64,000 bases of DNA. Origin: Verrucomicrobiota bacterium (lineage in GTDB: Bacteria > Verrucomicrobiota > Verrucomicrobiia > Verrucomicrobiales > DEV007). The first letter of the stretch is position 1. Every line of letters starts with the position of its first letter. The stretch spans positions 1 to 64,000 of the forward strand of contig JAHDID010000015.1 of the NCBI GenBank assembly GCA_020630975.1. Direction: 5' to 3'. Under the pieces are notes generated by a model, which was given only the letters and a program-made list of their open reading frames with translations, was not told the origin of the DNA and made no database searches. The position numbers and the translations under genes are program-made. Below, one piece after another: positions 38,611-47,084 of the stretch.

Positions 38611-41600
38611 CTACTCCTGCAAAATATCAAACGTCACGCCACCCCGATGCCTTTGCCCAGACATGATGCCCTTGGTCAGGTTGATCGCCTGGTCCTGATG
38701 CTGGATCACGCGGATTTGAGAAAGCTTTGCAGTGCCTTGATCGGTGGAAATGCTCACCTCCAGGACGTCTTCGAGAATAACGGGAATCTTGTAAACCACT
38801 CGAATTTGTTGACCGCCAGCTAGTTCCGTCAGAGCCACAGCGCTCTGTGGTAGGCTGGTCTCGATCTGCAGCGCATCGCAGTCAGCTAGAGAATCGACCC
38901 GAAAGCCTATCTCAACAACACAGCCCTGGCGCGCCTCTTCGCAACTGGCCAAGGTCTGCACCTTTGGACCGACGCTGAGAGTCTCCGCCGCAGCCACCTG
39001 CTCGATACCGACATGAGCGTGAAATGGCACGGTATAGACACTGCCCTCGAAACTACCATCGGCACGGATACTCTTCAGCAATCCTGTGTGAGCCTCTCCC
39101 GTGCCCAGGCTGGCGATGTCGTAGCCGGCTGCCTCGTAGGGGCGCAGCTGGCCGATACCTCCCGCTAGGCCTGGCTTTGGCGTATCGTGATCGGCCAGCA
39201 TCTGCTCCAGTGCCTGGTGTTGGGCATCGTTGTAGCCCTTGTCCAGCCAGTCTGGCCACCACATCACGTGGAGACTCGAGACACCTCGGTCGCGCAGATA
39301 GAGTAGCTGCCCCAGTGCCTTTTCCGGGCTGGCATTTAGCGAGGCGTACTCACCGATCAGCATGCCGTCGTACCCTGAGCTGTGCGCTCCTTGACCGATG
39401 TTTTCCTCTCGCTCGTAAAAGGTGCCGTAGCGTGAGTAGCCAAAACCAGCGCCGGTGGTAAGTAGCCAATCGATCGGCGAGACCCGTTGCTCCTTTTCCG
39501 ATATACCTACCATTTCGCCAAACACGTAGCGATCGGGTATCTGATGGCACTTGATCAGCTCTGGGGGAAACCCTGCTAGCAATGCCTCTCGGTAGCTAGT
39601 CCCCACTCGGCGATATACCTGCACCCGGGTATACTCGACCCAGGCTCGGAAATAGGGATTACCGATATCGTAGCGATCCCAGCTACCACGTAGCAAATCC
39701 CTAGGTGCATCAAACCAATCGGCGCGAAAAGCGGTCTGCATCGCCCGGTTGATGCCATCGAGATCTCCGTAGCGAGCGATCAAGTAGTGATAAAACCCCT
39801 CGATACTTTTCGGATGATAATCCCCTATCGAATCGTGCCCCGACACGATCTCGTTTTCATGATTAGGCTCGACAGCTACCGTCTGCTCAGGATTCTCTCG
39901 ATAAAGCGGTGCCAATCGCCGGTAAAACTCACCCTGACAGGCGGTATAAAATTTCTGTAGCTCTGGCTGCTCGAAATTTTGGCTACCATAGTCAAACAGA
40001 CGATCGCCGAAATAGCCACCGCCAGTGGGTTGATTCTTCCGGTCGAGCAGTAGATACCTCGACAGACGTGTCTCGGGATCTCGCTGCGTCGCTAATGCCT
40101 TGGTCAGTCTTATGTGCCAGCGATGGCTAAAACCTGCGGACCAGACTACAGGAGGGCCATCTGTATAGTCGTCCAGTCCCACTCGATGCGTGCTAGAGAG
40201 ATCGAATGGCGCATCCTCGCCCCAGTCTACCCATTCCTTGTGACTTTTGCCTACGATATCGCCCGACTTCACCAACGGCGACCAATACTGCGCCGAGCCG
40301 AGATAGTTATACTTGGCATTTTTGATATACTGCCCATCAGCCAATTTAGGCCATGTCGCCTCACTACCACCGTGTACCTCCTGTGGATCGACCCACAGGA
40401 TATTTTCCATCCGCCCGATATCTTGAGTCGTTACCTCACCAGCTTTTGCGACATGTAGAGTCGATACCAAAGGCTCCACACCACCAAGCACATAGTCCCT
40501 ATCGGTATACCCAGAGGGATAAATCGCCAGCCCCTCAGACGCATCCGGTATAGCCTTACCTCTACCTGCGATGTGCCGCACCTTTCCCGAGGATAGATCT
40601 TGCGAAAACAAGCCCCCATCCAGATACACCAAGCGCCGCTCAGTTCCCTCTGCCAGGGGGTAGCGATCCACGACCTCACCACCGAGAGATAGCACCACTA
40701 CCTCTCCATCGCCATACCGAGACACGACCGCTACCTCATCGCCTGGATGCTCCTCGGCCAGATCGGCCACCACTAGCGAAAACGGGGCCGCTAGGTCATC
40801 GGGCACAATCAATCGCCCCCGACTACCACCATAGGTATCGAACACTCGGATCTCTCTAGTCGACTCACAGGCCAATGGCCAAGCGACAAACCCATCGCCT
40901 GTAGCCGCCACGCCCACACCACCACGCACCTCTGGTGGGTAGGCGAGAAACTGGGCTTCGCACAGCTGGTATTCCGACAGAATACGGATCACGGTGTGAT
41001 TATCCGGATGCGGTCCCTCCCCCGCTACCAGCCTAGGACCCAACGGTACCGGAGCATCGCCGCCCAGTCGCTTGGTCTCGGCATCGAGATCGAGATGGCG
41101 GTAGAGACTCATCACCACCGATTGGCTCGCGTCACCAGAATGCCGTACCGTCTCCACCGTCGCCTGCTGTGGCTCGACTGCCGTCAAACCAATACCAAAG
41201 GAATCAATACGCTCTGCGTACTCTCCGATTCTCGTGCGCTGCAGCAGCTCGGTAGTGGCAGGTAGCAGCCGACAGTTGCGAATACGGATGGTTTGCCCCT
41301 CTACGGTACCGGTATCGATGCGCAACCAGCGCACCCCTTGTCCAACTCCATCTGCCCCAGGAGAGAGCTCATGCAGGTACAAAACCCAACCATTAGCAGG
41401 CCCACCGGTTCCAGTTTGACTGTGTACCTCTTGATCCTCGGTCTGATAGTAAAAGCTAAACCCGTCAAACTCATCACTGGCTTGGTACTCGAAAGCCAAT
41501 ACATAAGCCTTATCAGGATCGATCTTTTCCACCAGCCCCTCGCACATCACGTACGGATCTGCACCTGTCGTCTCCAGCAGCCACTCACTGCTAGAGTTCT

Positions 41601-42168
41601 CTTGAGATATCTTTAGATCGTTTCCCTTAGAGCGCAGGGCAAAGGAATCATCCAAATCAAAACCCTTATCACGGCGGATTAGCCGCACCTCGCCGACTCG
41701 GTAATTTTTGTCTGCCTCGGTGCCAAAATCCAGCCGCAGCCACTCGATCGGTTTTTCGCGATTGGCCAGATCTCCTATCGCCCAGCGCCAGCCATCACCT
41801 GCAGACTGTACCTCCAGTCGACAGACCTTTACCTCGCCACCGGTCTGGTAGACCACATCGGGACGCGGGGCTGGCGATTTGTAGCGGATCGCCACGGCAT
41901 AGTCCCAGTAAGCATTCAACTGCTCAATAGCAAAATTAGTCTGAACATAGGGATCGCCTCCGCTGGTCTTCACCATCCATCCGGCGCCACCGCCCAGCGA
42001 CTTGCAGGTGGCTTGGTGTGCACTAGCAGGTAGCAGCGTCGCAGGTATATAAGGGCGCTCCAGCAGCTCTAAAGCCAATGCCGCAATGCAACTGCAAGCC
42101 AACAGTAGCACCACTAACGATCCGCCCAGCACACATGTAGGCAGGCTTCTAGTAGGTGATTTCATCAT
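38611..42168 (-). CDS. Secreted GH42-like glycoside hydrolase with two N-terminal beta-sandwich domains
   Basis: About 1,185 residues. The ATG at 42168 is preceded by GAGGAG at 8 nt, which favours it over the TTG just upstream. A signal anchor (about residues 12-33) is followed by two related beta-sandwich domains (each with DPYV...E/Q and a WLR(L/I)D strand), then a beta-rich middle part. A TIM-barrel region occupies about 640-1,050. The barrel segment FYHYLIARYGDLDGINRAMQ with TAFRADWFDAP closely resembles GH42 beta-galactosidases, and VEPNHENEI (near residue 768) offers an Asn-Glu acid/base candidate. The nucleophile may be the Glu in MLIGEYASL. Role inferred: removal of a sugar from an exported or surface-bound glycan. 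It is downstream of the AraC gene (79 bp) and upstream of the TPR/C39 gene. Confidence 0.8.
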   Translation of the reverse strand: MMKSPTRSLPTCVLGGSLVVLLLACSCIAALALELLERPYIPATLLPASAHQATCKSLGGGAGWMVKTSGGDPYVQTNFAIEQLNAYWDYAVAIRYKSPAPRPDVVYQTGGEVKVCRLEVQSAGDGWRWAIGDLANREKPIEWLRLDFGTEADKNYRVGEVRLIRRDKGFDLDDSFALRSKGNDLKISQENSSSEWLLETTGADPYVMCEGLVEKIDPDKAYVLAFEYQASDEFDGFSFYYQTEDQEVHSQTGTGGPANGWVLYLHELSPGADGVGQGVRWLRIDTGTVEGQTIRIRNCRLLPATTELLQRTRIGEYAERIDSFGIGLTAVEPQQATVETVRHSGDASQSVVMSLYRHLDLDAETKRLGGDAPVPLGPRLVAGEGPHPDNHTVIRILSEYQLCEAQFLAYPPEVRGGVGVAATGDGFVAWPLACESTREIRVFDTYGGSRGRLIVPDDLAAPFSLVVADLAEEHPGDEVAVVSRYGDGEVVVLSLGGEVVDRYPLAEGTERRLVYLDGGLFSQDLSSGKVRHIAGRGKAIPDASEGLAIYPSGYTDRDYVLGGVEPLVSTLHVAKAGEVTTQDIGRMENILWVDPQEVHGGSEATWPKLADGQYIKNAKYNYLGSAQYWSPLVKSGDIVGKSHKEWVDWGEDAPFDLSSTHRVGLDDYTDGPPVVWSAGFSHRWHIRLTKALATQRDPETRLSRYLLLDRKNQPTGGGYFGDRLFDYGSQNFEQPELQKFYTACQGEFYRRLAPLYRENPEQTVAVEPNHENEIVSGHDSIGDYHPKSIEGFYHYLIARYGDLDGINRAMQTAFRADWFDAPRDLLRGSWDRYDIGNPYFRAWVEYTRVQVYRRVGTSYREALLAGFPPELIKCHQIPDRYVFGEMVGISEKEQRVSPIDWLLTTGAGFGYSRYGTFYEREENIGQGAHSSGYDGMLIGEYASLNASPEKALGQLLYLRDRGVSSLHVMWWPDWLDKGYNDAQHQALEQMLADHDTPKPGLAGGIGQLRPYEAAGYDIASLGTGEAHTGLLKSIRADGSFEGSVYTVPFHAHVGIEQVAAAETLSVGPKVQTLASCEEARQGCVVEIGFRVDSLADCDALQIETSLPQSAVALTELAGGQQIRVVYKIPVILEDVLEVSISTDQGTAKLSQIRVIQHQDQAINLTKGIMSGQRHRGGVTFDILQE

Positions 42169-42176
42169 CAAATTTT

Positions 42177-42182
42177 CTCCTC
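42177..42182 (-). promoter_or_regulatory. Shine-Dalgarno GAGGAG of the GH42-like gene
   Basis: On the minus strand GAGGAG lies 8 nt before the ATG at 42168. It is one of the few strong ribosome-binding sites in the window and decides the start of the glycoside hydrolase gene. Confidence 0.75.
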
Positions 42183-42247
42183 AAGCAAATCACATACTAG
42201 CTGCCATTCTGCCCCCGATTCGCGGTTATTCTACCCTGTGTGCCGAT

Positions 42248-43108
42248 TTACCGGTCGTCACTAGGCGGCTTGCCGTAATGCTGCCGATACGCTCGGCTGA
42301 AGTCATTGAACTGGCTGTAGCCCAGCTTATGAGCCACCTCTTTGATTTGGCAGTCGTTTCTCCGAATCAATTCCCGTGCTTGCTCCATCTTGCGATTGCG
42401 AAAGTATTCGGCGGGACTGATCTCAATCCGCTCTGTGAAGATGCGATACAAAGATGACTGTGAGATATTCAAATAATCACACAATCGGGCGATCGGATTC
42501 TTGCTGTCTAGGTGCTCATCGATCCACTCCGTCGCCCTAGCAAAGGTGTCATTGCTCTCGCGATCGGTGTCATTCTCCAAGGCCCGCCGCAACAACACCT
42601 GAAAGCTAAGGTGACAGGCGGTCAGATAATCGGTGCTGTAGTCATCCATCGCTTGGGCCTCCTTTCGGCACAGATCATGATTGAGGACTAGCGCTTCACG
42701 ATAGCTTTTCTCTGGCGCCACTAGTGAGTAGCCAGAGGGAGCAGCCTGCAGTGGGCCGGCGTCGAGCTGGTGCCACATCCACAAGATGAATTTGCACCGA
42801 TTTTCAGCCAACGAAGGCCAACCGAACAAACAATCCGGCCCGATCAGTGCAAGAGTGCCTCGGGTCAGATGGATGACCTCACCATTCAGCGTGATCTTGG
42901 GTCGCCCTTCCTGAATCAAGAGCCCCGTCCACCCCTGATGCGGACACGCAGGCAGGTACTCTTGCTCAAAGTTTCTACGGCCCCATGCCAGATACTGCAG
43001 AGGCATATTGGCCGAATCCGGCTGCCAATAGGAGCGATCTTTCTGCGGCAAAAAGAGCTGACTTTTACGGGTGCGACTAGCGGTAGCCATGACAAATCGA
43101 GATAGCAT
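42248..43108 (-). CDS. AraC-family transcriptional regulator
   Basis: 286 residues. The N-terminal half is a cupin-like sensor domain (GLLIQEGRPKITLNGEVIHL). The C-terminal 100 residues hold the two AraC helix-turn-helix motifs: one around LCDYLNISQSSLYRIFTER, the second around IKEVAHKLGYSQFNDFSRAY, followed by the usual YRQHYGKPPSD ending. It is divergent from the cytochrome/DUF1080 operon with only 67 bp between the two starts, and is followed on its own strand by the glycoside hydrolase gene. The context suggests a local activator responding to a sugar. The repeated box at 43128-43152 and 47032-47055 is the obvious candidate operator. Confidence 0.93.
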   Translation of the reverse strand: MLSRFVMATASRTRKSQLFLPQKDRSYWQPDSANMPLQYLAWGRRNFEQEYLPACPHQGWTGLLIQEGRPKITLNGEVIHLTRGTLALIGPDCLFGWPSLAENRCKFILWMWHQLDAGPLQAAPSGYSLVAPEKSYREALVLNHDLCRKEAQAMDDYSTDYLTACHLSFQVLLRRALENDTDRESNDTFARATEWIDEHLDSKNPIARLCDYLNISQSSLYRIFTERIEISPAEYFRNRKMEQARELIRRNDCQIKEVAHKLGYSQFNDFSRAYRQHYGKPPSDDR

Positions 43109-43127
43109 TATCAGTCAGCTGGTTTTT

Positions 43128-43152
43128 TTTGCAACTTAATCACGCATTGTCA
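43128..43152 (+). promoter_or_regulatory. Candidate operator/promoter box, copy 1
   Basis: The sequence TTTGCAACTTAA, then TCAC, then GCATTGTCA is nearly repeated at 47032-47055 (TTTGCCACTTAA, then ACG, then GCATTGTCA). It ends 23 bp before the cytochrome start; the other copy ends 29 bp before its gene. The conserved distance to two starts and the adjacent AraC gene suggest a regulator-binding site or shared promoter. I did not find the box upstream of the GH gene. Confidence 0.6.
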
Positions 43153-43175
43153 GGGCAGAGCTCTTTACGCAGGGT

Positions 43176-44378
43176 ATGCCTATGTTGGGCAAATTTATCA
43201 AAACTGCGCAGGCCGCGGTCATTATTGCAGCGCTGATTACCTGCTGCCAGGTCTCAGCGGCCAAGTCTCCCGATCCCGAGCTGCTCGCCGAGGGTAAAAG
43301 GCTGTACCTAGGGGCTGGCTCCTGTGTCGCCTGTCACATGGCCGATGGCAAGGGACAGATAGGCTCCATACCGCCGTTAGCTGGCAGTGAATGGCTGAAG
43401 GACAACGATCGCTCGATCGCCATCTCGCTGCGTGGCCTGGCAGGCCCAATCAAGGTCAACGGCAAGCGATACTACTCGGCGATGCCGCCACAACTGATGT
43501 TCGACGACACCAAGCTAGCAGCCATCCTCACCTACGTGAACCATGCCTGGGGGAATGACCACGGGGTCATCCAGCCCAAACAAGTGGCCGATGCCCGAGC
43601 CAAGCTGCCTATCGATGTCTACACTCCGGAGAAGATCCTGAAAGCCTTCCCCTTCAAAGGAAAATCCGAAGCGAAACGCAACGGCACTTATAAACTAGAT
43701 TTCGACGATACCCTGACCGAGGTGACGGAGCCTGTCGTCTATCGGACATTCATGCCTGGCGCTTCTCCCGCCGCATTTGCAGTCGCTCTACCGGGCAATC
43801 ATTACTACTGCTGGGATGCCGGTGAGTGCCGACTGCGCTACGTCTGGACCAAGGGCGGCTTCATCCGTGGCAACAAGGTCCACTGGTCGAGTAATGGTAA
43901 ACCCGTGGCCGAATTCAATGGCGTGCCCTACTACCGAGCGAAATCGAGCCTTCTAAAACCAGAGCACTACCAACATCTGGCCGAGGTCGAACGCGACGTC
44001 CCATTTTATGATACCTCGGAGGCCAGTGATTTTCCGATCACCATAGCAGGGATCGACTCGCCGCCTAGCTACCTCGGCTATCGACTAGTCGATCACTATC
44101 CCCTTTTCCGCTACCGCCTAGGCGATCACGAGATCCACGAGACGATCCGAGTGACTGAAGCTAAAAATGGCATCACCCGTAGCTTCACTATCTCACCGCC
44201 CGTGGCGATGACACTCCAACTCACCCCTAACGAAACAGCCCAACTCACATCTACCACGGGAACCATCACCCCGAATGGCACTCTGCAACTTTCGGCTGAA
44301 CAATCGGCCAGCTTCTCGGTAACCATTACCGATATCACTCCACCTTCACCAACTACTAGCACAGGAGGCGTCAAATGA
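43176..44378 (+). CDS. Secreted c-type cytochrome with C-terminal beta domain
   Basis: 400 residues. Signal peptide at residues 1-29 (hydrophobic AAVIIAALITCCQVSAA). A class I cytochrome c domain follows, with the haem motif Cys50-Val-Ala-Cys53-His54 and a likely Met103 axial ligand in AMPPQLM. The remaining 250 residues are a beta-rich domain ending in a Thr/Ser/Pro-rich tail. Such cytochromes precede sorbosone-dehydrogenase-type proteins in planctomycetes and verrucomicrobia and probably take electrons from periplasmic sugar oxidation. Its stop overlaps the next start (ATGA), so translation is coupled to the propeller-DUF1080 fusion. First gene of the plus operon. Confidence 0.88.
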   Translation: MPMLGKFIKTAQAAVIIAALITCCQVSAAKSPDPELLAEGKRLYLGAGSCVACHMADGKGQIGSIPPLAGSEWLKDNDRSIAISLRGLAGPIKVNGKRYYSAMPPQLMFDDTKLAAILTYVNHAWGNDHGVIQPKQVADARAKLPIDVYTPEKILKAFPFKGKSEAKRNGTYKLDFDDTLTEVTEPVVYRTFMPGASPAAFAVALPGNHYYCWDAGECRLRYVWTKGGFIRGNKVHWSSNGKPVAEFNGVPYYRAKSSLLKPEHYQHLAEVERDVPFYDTSEASDFPITIAGIDSPPSYLGYRLVDHYPLFRYRLGDHEIHETIRVTEAKNGITRSFTISPPVAMTLQLTPNETAQLTSTTGTITPNGTLQLSAEQSASFSVTITDITPPSPTTSTGGVK

Positions 44379-46954
44379 TCCGTTCCATCACTCTACTAAG
44401 CATCATCGCCATCGTTCTCGTCAATCAAGTTGGCCAACTCAGCCATGCGGGCACCCAGCCGAATTACCAGATCACCGATCTGCCCAATCCACCATCTCGA
44501 TTCGAGACCAAGCAGATCGATGGCATGTGTCGGATGCCAGACGGCCGCATCGCAGTCTGTATGCCCAGTGGGGAAATCTTTTTCTACAATCTCGAGACCG
44601 AAGAGTGGCAGCTATTCGCCCGAGGCCTACACAACCCGCTAGGCCTATTGCCACTATCCAATAGCGAACTAATCGTCTCGCAGCGCCCGGAGCTAACTAA
44701 AGTCAGCGATACCGATGGCGACGGTGTGGCAGATGATTTCGAGGTGATCACCGATCAATTCGGTATGTCAGGTAACTATCATGAATTTCATTTCACCCCC
44801 GTCCGTGATAGCGACGGCGCTTACTACTTCGCCCTAGGCACAGCCTCTAAAGGTGCAGGGGTACGCAGTATCGTGCGAGGCAAGTTCGACGTGCGAGGCC
44901 GTCCAGGCCGTATGCACGCAGCGACACCCTACCGCGGCTGTGTGATGAAAGTGACTGCAGATGGTAAGACCATACCCTGGAGCTATGGTCACCGGACGCC
45001 CAATGGCCTAGGTTTTGATTTGGATGGCAACCTATTCGTGACCGACAACCAAGGAGACTGGGTCGGCACAAGCAAACTCTTTCATGTCCGCGAAGGGCAT
45101 TTCTATGGTCACGCCGCGAGCCTTACTTGGAAACCTGGATTCGAGGGAGTCCCGGTAGAGACTCCTGCTACAGAGCTCGCCAAGCTCCGTTCACGAGCTT
45201 GTGTGATCTTTCCACACGGCACCATGTCTAATTCACCTACCAAAGTCATCGCCATCGGCCCCGAGGCAAATATAGGGCCCTTTGAAGGTCAATTGCTGGT
45301 CGGCGAGATGAATAAACCTCGGATCATGCGTGTGATGCTAGAAGAAGTGGATGGTGAATTGCAAGGCGCTTGCGTGCCGTTCATCGATGGCGCACCACTT
45401 CGCAATGGCTGCAACCGATTTGCGTGGGCAGCAGACGGCAGCCTGATCGTAGGCCTGACCAAGCACACTTGGGCGGGAAACGAAGGCATTCAGCGAGTCG
45501 AGTGGGACGGTAGTACACCATTTGAGATACAATCTATGAATCTGACTGATACCGGGTTCGACTTCACTTTCACCCGCCCGGTCGATCGAGCAGCTGCGAG
45601 CGACCCAGCCAATTGGCCTTTCAGCCGCTACTACTACGAGTACCGCCAAGCATATGGTTCCCCTCGCAGCGACGAGCTAGCAGTGCCCATCGAGTCGATC
45701 ACTGTATCTGAACACAACCGCAAAGTATCTATCGCTCTAAAAGAGCTAAAGGCGTGGCATGTGCATGAAGTCACGGTGCAGAACCTGACAACGGAAGATG
45801 GTAGCGCTAAACTGAGCAATAACTATATCGTGTATACCCTCAATCGCCTTCTAAGCGATACTCCAGAAGAGCCTCTACACGCCTCGGAAGCCCCCCAAAC
45901 TCAAACCACCCCTCCTCCTGCTAACCAACAAGCTAAGCTAGATATGGGTGGAACAGTCTTTGACGCCGAACAAGCTCAACTCAATGGACCGAGCAAGTCC
46001 GCCTCTAATAAAGGCTTTTCAGGGAAAGGCTATGCCGACTACCGAGGAAACAACCAATCCATCGTCTGGCACATCGATAGCCAGAGTCCAACCACAGAGA
46101 TCGCTTTTCGCTACGCTCTAGGCGGCAATGCAGCACGCCCGTTGCTGCTAAAGATAAACGATAAGGTGATCCAGACTTTACCAATCAAACCCACGCCCGG
46201 ATGGACGACTTGGCAGGAAGAAACCGTCGATGTCAATCTACCAAAAGGCCAACACACCATCGCCCTACACAGCCAAGACAAGAATGGCCCCAATATCGAC
46301 TGCTTAATTCTGCGCCAATCCACTTCCAAACACAATACTCTAACCGAAGCCGAAAAGGCGGCAGGCTGGAAACTGCTTTTCGATGGCAAAAAGATACAAG
46401 GCTGGCGCTCCTACGAGACCGAAAGTTTTCCCAGTACCGGATGGGTTGTCGAAGATGAGACGCTTCACAAACAAGCCGAATCGACGGGAGCTAATATCAT
46501 GACGGTCGACACCTATGAAAACTTCGAATTCAGCTGGGAATGGAAGCTATTACCCGAAGGCAACAATGGCGTGAAGTACTTCATAACCCCAGAACGGAAA
46601 GCCACAGTCGGCCATGAGTATCAGATGATCGATGACAAACGCACAGATGACACTACCCAGCAGACGGCGGCATTCTACCTCATCAAAGCAGCCGCTAGTG
46701 ATAAACCGATGCGCCCACTCGGTGCATGGAATCACTCGCGCATACTCGTAGACGGAAACCAAGTCGAACACTGGCTAAATGGAGAAAAAGTCCTCGAATA
46801 CCAATGTGGCAGCAAAGAAGTGATGAACCGTGTGCCTGAGACGAAGTTCAAAAAATATCCCGGATTTGGCGAGAAGGTAACTGGCCATATCCTACTTACA
46901 GATCACAAAGACCCTTGTTGGTTTCGAAACCTAAAGATCCGTGAGATCAAGTAG
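44375..46954 (+). CDS. Sorbosone-dehydrogenase-like propeller fused to CBM-like and DUF1080 (3-keto-disaccharide hydrolase) domains
   Basis: 859 residues. Signal peptide about 1-25. A PVC-type six-bladed propeller of the sorbosone-dehydrogenase/heme-binding group occupies about 30-375 (DGMCRMPDGRIAV, GHRTPNGLGFDLDGNLFVTD). A beta domain typical of this group is at about 385-500. A carbohydrate-binding-like sandwich is at about 525-645 (YADYRGNNQSIVWHI). The DUF1080/3-keto-disaccharide hydrolase domain is at about 657-859 (GWKLLFDGKKIQGWRSYE, NNGVKYFI, GHILLTDHKDPCWFRNLKI). DUF1080 enzymes hydrolyse or eliminate 3-keto-glycosides. The fusion places sugar oxidation and cleavage in one exported chain, served by the upstream cytochrome. 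Whether the propeller is an active dehydrogenase cannot be decided from the sequence. Confidence 0.88.
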   Translation: MIRSITLLSIIAIVLVNQVGQLSHAGTQPNYQITDLPNPPSRFETKQIDGMCRMPDGRIAVCMPSGEIFFYNLETEEWQLFARGLHNPLGLLPLSNSELIVSQRPELTKVSDTDGDGVADDFEVITDQFGMSGNYHEFHFTPVRDSDGAYYFALGTASKGAGVRSIVRGKFDVRGRPGRMHAATPYRGCVMKVTADGKTIPWSYGHRTPNGLGFDLDGNLFVTDNQGDWVGTSKLFHVREGHFYGHAASLTWKPGFEGVPVETPATELAKLRSRACVIFPHGTMSNSPTKVIAIGPEANIGPFEGQLLVGEMNKPRIMRVMLEEVDGELQGACVPFIDGAPLRNGCNRFAWAADGSLIVGLTKHTWAGNEGIQRVEWDGSTPFEIQSMNLTDTGFDFTFTRPVDRAAASDPANWPFSRYYYEYRQAYGSPRSDELAVPIESITVSEHNRKVSIALKELKAWHVHEVTVQNLTTEDGSAKLSNNYIVYTLNRLLSDTPEEPLHASEAPQTQTTPPPANQQAKLDMGGTVFDAEQAQLNGPSKSASNKGFSGKGYADYRGNNQSIVWHIDSQSPTTEIAFRYALGGNAARPLLLKINDKVIQTLPIKPTPGWTTWQEETVDVNLPKGQHTIALHSQDKNGPNIDCLILRQSTSKHNTLTEAEKAAGWKLLFDGKKIQGWRSYETESFPSTGWVVEDETLHKQAESTGANIMTVDTYENFEFSWEWKLLPEGNNGVKYFITPERKATVGHEYQMIDDKRTDDTTQQTAAFYLIKAAASDKPMRPLGAWNHSRILVDGNQVEHWLNGEKVLEYQCGSKEVMNRVPETKFKKYPGFGEKVTGHILLTDHKDPCWFRNLKIREIK

Positions 46955-46971
46955 GCCCGAATGATAAAAGC

Positions 46972-46987
46972 TGCTCAAATAAGAGCA
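46972..46987 (+). terminator. Weak hairpin after the DUF1080 fusion gene
   Basis: TGCTC, loop AAATAA, GAGCA forms a 5 bp stem shortly after the stop at 46954; a loose T/C-rich stretch follows. It could give partial termination before the separate promoter box at 47032. Confidence 0.3.
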
Positions 46988-47031
46988 CTCTTCTGTGCCT
47001 TCGACGTAGCATCAGCATTCAATTGATTTTA

Positions 47032-47055
47032 TTTGCCACTTAAACGGCATTGTCA
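47032..47055 (+). promoter_or_regulatory. Candidate operator/promoter box, copy 2
   Basis: TTTGCCACTTAA, then ACG, then GCATTGTCA, nearly the same as the box before the cytochrome gene and at a similar distance from the start (29 bp). This implies that the demethylase-like gene has its own transcription start under the same control. Confidence 0.6.
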
Positions 47056-47084
47056 CCGTCCCAACATCTAAACCATCTTGTGCC

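Noticed and set aside
39024-39461. 145-codon plus-strand ORF inside the GH42-like gene
   Set aside because: Arg/Ala/Pro-rich antisense translation of a well-supported gene with clear domains.
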